Positions 31,273 to 38,158 of a DNA stretch of 39,501 nt are shown here, piece after piece; position 1 is the first letter of the stretch, and each line of letters starts with the position of its first letter. The stretch comes from Clostridia bacterium (GTDB lineage Bacteria; Bacillota; Clostridia; UBA1212; UBA1255). The DNA lies in NCBI GenBank assembly GCA_016287565.1, contig JAEFAM010000018.1, positions 1 to 39,501 of the forward strand, in the 5' to 3' direction. Under the pieces are notes generated by a model, which was not told the DNA's origin, did no database searches, and saw only the letters and a list, made by a program, of their open reading frames with translations. The translations under genes and the position numbers were made by a program.

Positions 31273-33564
31273 ATGGCAGAGGAAACCGTACAGAGTTTGA
31301 ACAGACTTGAAACGCCCGCCGGGCCCGCAGGAATCTGGGCGCCCGGCGAGCCTTATTTTGCCCTTTTCAGGCGGAGATTCGTGGCGGGGAGAGGCGTTTC
31401 GCGGGCGGTCGCCGAGATCACGGCATTGTCCCCGGAACCGGGCCGCCAGTTCGTTTTCGACCTTTTCGTGAACGGCGCGGAGCTGGGCGTGGGACCCTCC
31501 AGGATCGGGAAACTGCCTCCTTCGGAAGGGGAGACGGACGATCGCTCCGAGTTGTCCGTGCTTTATTACAACGTCTATGACTTCACGGCCTCGCTGAAAC
31601 GGGGCGGCGAGACGGAAGAGATACTCGTATTGTGCCAGGCGGAAGAGGGCAAGGCGCTGTGGATGCGCGCTGCCTTTTATGACGATTCCGGCAATCAAGT
31701 TGACGGTTTCGACACTTCCGGCGAGGGCTGGGAGGCGCTGAACGCGGACCCGGTGTTCAGGCCTGACAATTCCATCGGCACCCATTATTACAAAGCGTGC
31801 GCCGCGAATATTGACGCGGTAAAATGGCGCGAACTCTGCGGCTGCGGGCCGGAAGATCCGGGTACTGCGGAAGGCGGGTTTGCAAGACCAGTAGTGAAGC
31901 CCGGCGCTTTCGACGGATACGTTTTTGCCCGGTGGCAGACCGGCCCCGTGAAGCATTTCGAAGAGATCGTCCCGGAGCAGAACGTACGCAAGACCGGCGG
32001 CGGATATTTCATCGACCTGGGCCGCGAGATAGTGGGAGGCATCGGCCTCCTGATCGAGGCGGAGGCGCAGACAGAGCTGGAACTCAGATTCGGAGAAGAA
32101 CTGAATTCCGACGGCAGCGTGCGGTACCATATGCGCACCGGCAACACTTACCTGGCTCACTGGCGCGTTGCCCCCGGCCGTCAATATATTGCCGCGCCCG
32201 ATATGATGACCTTCCGCTACGCCGAGATCCTCTCCGACCGTCCCTTCCGCCCTGAACAGGTGAAAGCGTTGCCCCTGCGCGCCGATCTCGACGACGGGGA
32301 ATCCTCCTTCTCCTCCGATTCGGAGCTGCTTCAGGAACTTTACGAATTCACCAAATATACCATAAAAGCCACCACGCAGGACCTGTACGTAGATTCACAG
32401 TCCCGGGAGCGCGGCGCCTATGAAGGGGATATGCTGATCAATATGCTGGCCTCTTATACGTTCTACGGCGACACCTCCGCGGCAAGGGCCACTTTGGAAT
32501 ATCTGTACACCCACCGCACCTGGCCCGCGGAATACATCCTGCTCATGCCCGAAGCGGCCCTGGCCGACGCGCTCCAGACCGGAAACCTCGGCTCCCTTCA
32601 CCGGTATTATCCGGTGTTGAGGGACAACAATTTCCTGGCTTTCGCCGGGACTCACGGCCTGGTCCACAGCGGCAACCGGGCCGGTCAGGGCGTCAACGCC
32701 GTGCTCTACGACTGGCCGCCTTCCGAGCGTGACGGATACGACGTTGATACCGCGTATCCCACGGTGCTGAACGCATTGCAGGCCAGGAGTTTTCTCGACA
32801 TGGCGGAGATCGCGCGGCTCCTGGGAAGACCGGAGGATGCGGCAGTTTTTGAAGAGAACGCGAAGCGGATCGCGAAGGCGTTGTCCGAACTGCTTTTCGA
32901 CGCTGAACAGGGCGCTTTCTGCGACGGGCTGTACGAAAACGGCACCCGGTCAACGCATTGTTCGCAGCACGCTTCGGCTTACGTTTTGTATTGCCTGGGC
33001 GAAAAAAAGCGCCGCCTGATCCCCGATCGGCAGGCCGAGGCGGCATGCACATTCCTGAATGCCCAAAAACGCCTCAAAACGAGCGTTTACGGCGCTTATT
33101 TCGTTCTTGAGGGTCTCTACCACTCCGGAGTGAAAGGCGCCTCAGAAACGGCCACAGCGCTGCTCCTGAACGAGGACCCGGAGGACAGGCGCACCTGGGC
33201 GTATATGCTGCGCCGGCTGGGGGCAACAATTACCACCGAGGCCTGGTGTCCCGAGCACAAGCCCAATATGACTTTTTCGCACCCCTGGGGCGCCGCGCCC
33301 GCCGCGCTCATCTCCCGCGGCATATTCGGCATCGAGCCCCTGGAGCCCGGCTGGAAGCGGTTCCGGGTGGATTTCCGGCGCGCAGGCCTTGACCGCGCCT
33401 CCATTACAGTTCCCTGCCTCCGGGGAAGCGTCAAGGCGTCTTTCGACGGAGACCGGTACGAAGTTACAGTGCCCCCTGACAGCCGGGCGGAGATATTCGT
33501 TGACGGTGAGCCGGTACCGGGCGGTCAGGACCTGGGTCCCGGGGAATACGGTTTCGATTTTTAA
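31273..33564 (+). CDS. GH78 alpha-L-rhamnosidase-family protein, cytoplasmic
   Basis: The 763-residue protein has no signal peptide. Beta-sandwich modules (FALFRRRFVAG, FVFDLFVNGAELGVGPSR) precede the GH78 barrel. The conserved acid segment is YVDSQSRERGAYEGDMLINML (the DCPxRER-type motif with Ser for Cys-Pro), and the later TTEAWCPEH...FSHPWGAAPA holds the second catalytic Glu region. A final beta-sandwich follows (about 680-763). It probably acts on short rhamnosides after uptake, complementing the lipoprotein GH78 at 15721-19170, and closes the 13-gene run. It starts 10 bp after the lipoprotein stop. Confidence 0.85.
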   Translation: MAEETVQSLNRLETPAGPAGIWAPGEPYFALFRRRFVAGRGVSRAVAEITALSPEPGRQFVFDLFVNGAELGVGPSRIGKLPPSEGETDDRSELSVLYYNVYDFTASLKRGGETEEILVLCQAEEGKALWMRAAFYDDSGNQVDGFDTSGEGWEALNADPVFRPDNSIGTHYYKACAANIDAVKWRELCGCGPEDPGTAEGGFARPVVKPGAFDGYVFARWQTGPVKHFEEIVPEQNVRKTGGGYFIDLGREIVGGIGLLIEAEAQTELELRFGEELNSDGSVRYHMRTGNTYLAHWRVAPGRQYIAAPDMMTFRYAEILSDRPFRPEQVKALPLRADLDDGESSFSSDSELLQELYEFTKYTIKATTQDLYVDSQSRERGAYEGDMLINMLASYTFYGDTSAARATLEYLYTHRTWPAEYILLMPEAALADALQTGNLGSLHRYYPVLRDNNFLAFAGTHGLVHSGNRAGQGVNAVLYDWPPSERDGYDVDTAYPTVLNALQARSFLDMAEIARLLGRPEDAAVFEENAKRIAKALSELLFDAEQGAFCDGLYENGTRSTHCSQHASAYVLYCLGEKKRRLIPDRQAEAACTFLNAQKRLKTSVYGAYFVLEGLYHSGVKGASETATALLLNEDPEDRRTWAYMLRRLGATITTEAWCPEHKPNMTFSHPWGAAPAALISRGIFGIEPLEPGWKRFRVDFRRAGLDRASITVPCLRGSVKASFDGDRYEVTVPPDSRAEIFVDGEPVPGGQDLGPGEYGFDF

Positions 33565-33571
33565 AAGTCCC

Positions 33572-33603
33572 GGAAGTTTTTGATACAAAAAGTTGTCTAT
33601 ATA
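33572..33603 (+). promoter_or_regulatory. Candidate autoregulated ECF-sigma promoter
   Basis: GGAAGTTTTT (33572-33581) and GTCTATATA (33595-33603) resemble the -35 GAAC/T-rich and -10 CGTC-type elements of ECF promoters, with about 16 bp between them. A good sigma-A promoter was not found in the 104-bp gap. The next gene is an ECF sigma factor, so autoregulation is plausible. Confidence 0.4.
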
Positions 33604-33668
33604 TGTGAAGGGCGTTGTCCGGGCCGGTCCGGCGGCGCCTTACAGCCTGATCTACGGAGGTGCGGATA

Positions 33669-34220
33669 TTGAGCGACAAAGATATTTTGAAGCTGTTTTC
33701 CGAACGTGACGCCGGCGCCGTTTCGGAGCTTCAGAAAAAGTACGGCAATTACTGCCGCACCGTTGCTTTCAATATTCTCGGAAGCGCCGAGGACGCGGAG
33801 GAATGCGTCAACGACGCCTATCTCAAAGTTTGGAATTCCAGCTCGCCGGACAACGTCTCCGACCTGAAAAAATACGTTGCCGCGGTGGTGCGAAACATTG
33901 CCATCAACCGTTTCAAGGAACAGCGCCGGATGAAGCGATGCCCGGGCGGCGAGGCGGAGAGCGCGACGGACGCGGAAAACGTTGCCGCCCCGGAGCCGGA
34001 CGTCATTGACCGCCTAACCGTCAGCGCACTGATCAGCGAATATCTTCACAGTCTTCCGAAAGAGAAGCGGCAGATCTTCGTGGCCCGCTATTATTACGAC
34101 GCCTCGATACAGGAGATCGCCGGCAAGCTGGGCATCCCTGAAGGGACGGTAAACTCGTCTCTCGGGCGCATCCGCAAAGGCCTTCGGGAATTCCTCGCAA
34201 AGGAGGGAATAGACGTATGA
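33669..34220 (+). CDS. ECF-type RNA polymerase sigma factor
   Basis: The start is TTG at 33669, 8 nt after GGAGG; the GTG at 33660 overlaps that ribosome binding site and is unlikely. The 183-residue product has sigma region 2 (AEECVNDAYLKVWNS, VAAVVRNIAINRFKEQRR) and region 4 (LPKEKRQIFVARYYYDASIQEIAGKLGIPEGTVNSSLGRIRKGL), joined by a short linker. It is expected to direct RNA polymerase to a small regulon under control of the coupled membrane protein encoded by the next gene (ATGA overlap). A GGAAGTT...GTCTAT motif upstream may be its own target. Confidence 0.93.
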   Translation: MSDKDILKLFSERDAGAVSELQKKYGNYCRTVAFNILGSAEDAEECVNDAYLKVWNSSSPDNVSDLKKYVAAVVRNIAINRFKEQRRMKRCPGGEAESATDAENVAAPEPDVIDRLTVSALISEYLHSLPKEKRQIFVARYYYDASIQEIAGKLGIPEGTVNSSLGRIRKGLREFLAKEGIDV

Positions 34221-36466
34221 ACGACGAAAAACTGATACGCGAATGCGTGAAAGATATAAGCGGAGATCTGATAGAAGAAGCGTCGGTGTTTGCTCACGGC
34301 GCCGCAGAAACTCCCGCGCCTGCCGTGGGCGCTTCGAACGCCGCTCCGGCAGCAGGGAAGCGCGCGGGCCGCTCCGGAAAGAAAAATTTCCCGGCAGGCC
34401 TTGCCGTTGCCGCGTCGATCGCCGTACTGTTCCTGGTGGCAGGCATTGCCGCATTTTCCGCCTACCGGAACCGCAGAGAACGGGAGAAGCTCAGAAGCAC
34501 CGATCCCGTGTCGATATTGACGCCCGACGTACCTTTCGAAACCGAAACGCCCGCGCCTCCTACGTACGTTCCGACCGCCGCGCCTTCTAAGAATCCTTCT
34601 CCGGAATTGACGGAAGCTCCGACCCCGGCGCCTGCGACGGTCCCGACGCAGATACCGACGGAAACGCCTGAGCCTGCAAACACTCCGGAACCCACGGCCA
34701 CTCCTGAACCTACGCCGGAGATACCGGATTATTACATATCGTATTCCGCCTGGCTGAAATGGCGCGAAGATAATCCCGAAGAATACGCTTTATGGAAGAA
34801 TACCGATTTTCCGGAAAAAGACCACGTCGGCAAGGGGATCATCGACGAGCAGTGGTTTTACACATCATCTTTCGGAAATCGCTTCACAGAGCGAGTCTGT
34901 AACCTTCCGCGAGAATTCGCGGAGGCAATGGGTTATTATGACCCGTCGGTTCATTTTTCGCTAAGCGATCCCGACTATAAGGAAATTAGGAAAAAGACCG
35001 CGTACACAGACTCCTGGCCGGGGATCGTATACGAGATCGAAAAATACGGAGTGCCGAAAGAGGAACTGCTGGAGTTTGCAAAATGGCAGACCGCCAGCCC
35101 GTATTACAACCGTGTAGAGTTGACCCGGGACGACGTCGAACTGATATATTCAGAAGATATCGACCGGATGAGGCAGGAATACATCGCGTATTTAAATGAT
35201 ACGAACGCCGCCGAGATCTACACATACTACGAGTTCGAATATTTTATTGACACGTACGATCTGGGCAGGATATTCACGACCGAGAGTCTGACGGAATATC
35301 TGGAAAAAGAAGGTCGCGGGGCCTTAAGCCCGGCCGGGTTTCAAAGAGCGCGCGAGGAATATGAACGCATATTCGAGCGCGACAAAGGAGAGTTAAAAGT
35401 CGACACCGCTGCGGAACTGCTGGCCGTGATCTTCGACCTTTACGACGGGCTGAGATTCGACCCGGACAAATGGGCTCTCGAGGGCGTCAAGCCGGTGTTC
35501 GATTACAGGCCTTCGGTCAAATTATTCTGGAAAGCGACGGATCTGTATCCCCCCACTGCGCAGCGTCAACTCTACACCGTAATGGAGCCGGGCCTTGCGT
35601 TTGGCGTAGACGTCGACGGAAACATCACGAACCGGTTCAGGATAACGGCTGATATGGGAGGCGATCCCGGCGGAGAAGTGTACAACGCCGATCCGGCTTT
35701 CTATGACGGGCCTGTGATACCGTTCGGAGATAATTATAAACTGATCGACCACGTCAAGATCGTTGACAATTCCGACAGCCGTGCGAAGGTCAATATCCGC
35801 TGCCTCTGCCGCGACGGCGTGACTGAAAAAACGTACACTGCAGAATTCACGAAGGACTGCGGCAAATGGCGCATTTCCGGCGGTACGGTGCTCGAACTGC
35901 TTACGGACACCGCGGCGCCGACGATAACTATAGACGAAGCCAAAGAGGCGCTTGACCGGCGCGACAAACTGGCCTATCTCGAAAATTACGGCCTCTACAA
36001 GCCCCTGAAAGCCGAGGACGACTTCGTCACCGTGCCTGCAGGAGTGATCGCTCCCGATGCGGAGACCGCCGCATACGCGTACACCAAAGAAGAATGGAAT
36101 CAGATAAGAGACCGGTTCTACGCCGCCTATTCGGCAGAAACGGCTGCCGCGGCTTTCGGCGATCTGGACGCCCGTGCTGTAAGGTACGACGGAATGATAT
36201 TGCTGGAGAAAAAACAGCCTGCTGTAAAAGACATAGTCTTAGAACCCGCCATGAGATATCATCCATGGAGCACGAACCCGTACGCGTTTAACAATTTATC
36301 TATAAATTCTTACGAGGACGGCAAGATCGGTGCGAAGGCAGGATATGAACTGTACGGCGTGGAGTACACGTATCACTACAGCCCTTACTACATAGTGGAA
36401 CTGGTACTGGTCAAAGAAGAAGGCATCTGGAAAGTTGACAGTTTCGAAGGCACACTGCAGGAATAA
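34217..36466 (+). CDS. Single-pass membrane protein, putative anti-sigma partner of the ECF sigma factor
   Basis: The 749-residue protein has a short N-terminal cytoplasmic region (MNDEKLIRECVKDISGDLIEE, about 1-57), one transmembrane helix (about 58-81), a Pro/Thr/Glu linker (about 109-169, TPEPT-type repeats) and a large ectodomain of unknown fold. In that ectodomain, IPDYYISYSAWLKWREDNPEEYALWKN opens the folded part, and a repeated YGxPKEELLEFAKWQ / EYxxYLNDT helical region follows. The layout matches the 2680-4635 product. The ATGA overlap with the sigma gene suggests an anti-sigma factor, though no zinc-binding HxxxCxxC motif is visible in the N-terminus. A strong terminator follows its stop. 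Confidence 0.8.
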   Translation: MNDEKLIRECVKDISGDLIEEASVFAHGAAETPAPAVGASNAAPAAGKRAGRSGKKNFPAGLAVAASIAVLFLVAGIAAFSAYRNRREREKLRSTDPVSILTPDVPFETETPAPPTYVPTAAPSKNPSPELTEAPTPAPATVPTQIPTETPEPANTPEPTATPEPTPEIPDYYISYSAWLKWREDNPEEYALWKNTDFPEKDHVGKGIIDEQWFYTSSFGNRFTERVCNLPREFAEAMGYYDPSVHFSLSDPDYKEIRKKTAYTDSWPGIVYEIEKYGVPKEELLEFAKWQTASPYYNRVELTRDDVELIYSEDIDRMRQEYIAYLNDTNAAEIYTYYEFEYFIDTYDLGRIFTTESLTEYLEKEGRGALSPAGFQRAREEYERIFERDKGELKVDTAAELLAVIFDLYDGLRFDPDKWALEGVKPVFDYRPSVKLFWKATDLYPPTAQRQLYTVMEPGLAFGVDVDGNITNRFRITADMGGDPGGEVYNADPAFYDGPVIPFGDNYKLIDHVKIVDNSDSRAKVNIRCLCRDGVTEKTYTAEFTKDCGKWRISGGTVLELLTDTAAPTITIDEAKEALDRRDKLAYLENYGLYKPLKAEDDFVTVPAGVIAPDAETAAYAYTKEEWNQIRDRFYAAYSAETAAAAFGDLDARAVRYDGMILLEKKQPAVKDIVLEPAMRYHPWSTNPYAFNNLSINSYEDGKIGAKAGYELYGVEYTYHYSPYYIVELVLVKEEGIWKVDSFEGTLQE

Positions 36467-36474
36467 TATTAAAG

Positions 36475-36514
36475 AACGGCGCGAACCTGTCGCAACAGGA
36501 TCGCGCCGTTTTTT
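36475..36514 (+). terminator. Rho-independent terminator, sigma/anti-sigma operon
   Basis: The stem AACGGCGCGA / TCGCGCCGTT (36475-36484 and 36501-36510) with inner CCTGT-CGCA-ACAGG is followed by TTTTTT. It lies between convergent genes and could also serve the minus-strand hsp20 gene, though that side has a weaker T-tract. Confidence 0.9.
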
Positions 36515-36558
36515 AATTATTGACCGTCATGCCCGGGGGCAATCTGACCTGCTTCGTT

Positions 36559-36984
36559 TCAGTCTTCGATGGCAATGACTTTCTTGGTCTCGACCTTGGG
36601 CTGCTTCTCCTTGTCGGGGACGTAGAGCTTCAGGGTGCCGTTGCCGAACTTGGCCTTGATATCCTCTTCGTTGACGTCTTCGCCTACGTAGAAGCTCCTG
36701 CTGTAGGTGCCGGAGAAACGCTCCCTGCGGATGTAGTGGCCGTTTTCCTTGCCCTCTTCATTCTTGCGCTCGGTCTTCGCGGTCACGGTAACGTAACCGT
36801 TCTCCAGCTGTACCGTGATGTTTTCTTTATCGATTCCCGGTACGTCAATTTCAAGTTCGTACCCGGTGTCAGTGGCTTTCACGTCTGTCTTCATCAGACC
36901 GGTATTCGCGCCGGCAAACGGAGCGTCAAAGAAATCATCAAACAGGCTCTTTCTGTACATTCTCGGTATAAGCATATTCATCAT
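36559..36984 (-). CDS. Small heat-shock protein Hsp20 (alpha-crystallin domain)
   Basis: The 141-residue protein begins MMNMLIPRMYRKSLFDDFFD, has the alpha-crystallin domain (about 35-135: GYELEIDVPGIDKENITVQLENGYVTVTA, then FSGTYSRSFYVGEDV) and the conserved FGNGTLKLYVPDK segment. It is an ATP-independent holdase that binds unfolding proteins in the cytoplasm. AAAGGAGTGA lies 6 nt before the ATG. The promoter region has a consensus sigma-A promoter overlapped by a CIRCE operator, so HrcA-controlled heat induction is expected. Confidence 0.95.
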   Translation of the reverse strand: MMNMLIPRMYRKSLFDDFFDAPFAGANTGLMKTDVKATDTGYELEIDVPGIDKENITVQLENGYVTVTAKTERKNEEGKENGHYIRRERFSGTYSRSFYVGEDVNEEDIKAKFGNGTLKLYVPDKEKQPKVETKKVIAIED

Positions 36985-37045
36985 TTTGATTCACTCCTTT
37001 AAATTTATTATGTTTCCGAACCCTCATCTCTCAGGTTCTGGCCGT

Positions 37046-37074
37046 ATTATATCACCGATTGTTAGCACTGTCAA
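37046..37074 (-). promoter_or_regulatory. sigma-A promoter of the hsp20 gene
   Basis: On the minus strand, TTGACA (37069-37074) and TATAAT (37046-37051) are separated by exactly 17 bp; both hexamers match consensus perfectly. The CIRCE operator covers the -35 box. Confidence 0.9.
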
Positions 37075-37088
37075 TAGGTGAGTGCTAA
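37062..37088 (-). promoter_or_regulatory. CIRCE operator (HrcA binding site)
   Basis: TTAGCACTG-N9-GAGTGCTAA matches the CIRCE consensus TTAGCACTC-N9-GAGTGCTAA in 17 of 18 arm positions (37062-37070, 37080-37088). HrcA bound here would block the overlapping hsp20 promoter. Confidence 0.92.
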
Positions 37089-37179
37089 AAATTTTAAAAA
37101 ATTTATATAAAATTTTCTTCCGCTTATGCGTCAACGCGGTCGGAAGGTGATGTGCGGGGCAATCGTTGTGGTCCGCACG

Positions 37180-37542
37180 GTGATATTCGCACTGATGTGC
37201 GAGTGATATTCGTGCTGCGCGCAGTGATATTTGCCCTGTGGGCAAGTGATATTCACCCTTTGGGTGAGTGATATTCCGCTTCGCGCAGTGATGTTCGCCT
37301 GGCGGCGAGTGATATTGCGCTTCGCGCAGTGATATTCGTGCTGACGCACGAGTGATATTTGCCCTGCGGGCAAGTGATATTCACCCTTTGGGTGAGTGAT
37401 GTTCCGCTGCGCGGAGTGATGTTCGCCTGGCGGCGAGTGATATTGCGCTTCGCGCAGTGATGTTCGCCTGGCGGCGAGTGATATTGCGCTGCGCGCAGTG
37501 ATATTCGTGCTGACGCACGAGTGATATTGTGCGCGATGCGGC
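37180..37542 (+). repeat. Hairpin array, cluster 2, forward orientation (17 units)
   Basis: About 17 units consist of the linker GTGATATT or GTGATGTT plus a variable hairpin of 11-15 nt, e.g. CGCACTGATGTGCG, TGCCCTGTGGGCA, CACCCTTTGGGTG, CGCCTGGCGGCG, GCGCTTCGCGC, CGTGCTGACGCACG. The order CGTGC, TGCCC, CACCC, CCGC, CGCC, GCGC occurs twice, about 126 bp apart (from 37203 and 37329), so blocks of six units were duplicated. Stems tend to stay paired although their sequences differ, e.g. CCGCTGCGCGG beside CCGCTTCGCGC. No credible gene lies here. Confidence 0.9.
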
Positions 37543-37579
37543 AACTAAACGCTTTCTTCGCTTGTACCGGGGACCTTGC

Positions 37580-37860
37580 GCTGTCTCGAAGGCAGAAAGG
37601 AGTGCAAAACGCCCAGATTTTACCTCTTACCCCGGATTTCTGGGCGTTTTCGTAAAGGTTGCGCTGTCTCGAAGGCAAAAAAGAACGAGAAACGCCCTGA
37701 TTTTACCTCTTGCCCTGGATTTCTGGGCGTTTTCGTGAAGGTAGCGCTGTCTCAAAGCCAAAAATGAGCGCGAAACGCCCTGATTTTACCTCTTGGCCTG
37801 GATTTCTGGGCGTTTTCATAAAGGTTGCGCTTTCTGGAAGGTAAAAATGAGTGCGAAACG
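37580..37860 (+). repeat. 83-bp tandem repeats, cluster 2 (three copies plus a partial)
   Basis: Copies start (ACGCC motif) at 37609, 37692 and 37775, an exact 83-bp period, in the same orientation as at 5640-5972. The stem and loop are shared, with drift in the left arm (AAACGCCCTGA in copies two and three). The connector before them (CCTTGCGCTGTCTCGAAGG) also matches the one at about 5630-5650. A truncated unit follows to about 37860. Confidence 0.88.
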
Positions 37861-37877
37861 AAAATGATCCACCTTCA

Positions 37878-38158
37878 CTCGGCACCGCCGAATATCACTG
37901 AACCCTGACACTGTCGCTATAATGTCAGGGTTCAATATCATTCGCCGCCAGGCGACCATCTCTCGCACGTCAGTGCGAATATCACTGCGCGTCCCGCGCA
38001 ATATCACTCGTGCGTCAGCACGAATATCACTGTGCACAGCACAATATCACTTGCGCGCCAGCGCAAATTTAGCTGCGCGCCCCGCGCACAATTTCGCTCG
38101 TCCGCCGGGACGAATTTAGCCGAAACCTGACGCTCTCGTCTGATCTGTCAGGTTTCGA
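37878..38158 (-). repeat. Hairpin array, cluster 2, reverse orientation, ending in the stop of the GT8/PlsC gene
   Basis: About ten hairpins are joined by AATATCAC and, towards the end, by AATTTAGC and AATTTCGC. One member is a larger perfect hairpin with 12-nt arms TGAACCCTGACA (37899-37910) / TGTCAGGGTTCA (37923-37934). The array ends with CGAAACCTGAC...GTCAGGTTTCG (about 38120-38158); the minus-strand stop codon of the acyltransferase gene lies inside that stem. Confidence 0.85.

Noticed and set aside
37131-37678. Open frames on the minus strand through the hairpin array (NIT/ISL-rich translations)
   Set aside because: They arise because the repeat units contain few stops; the translation is a degenerate repeat with no start-site signal or known fold.
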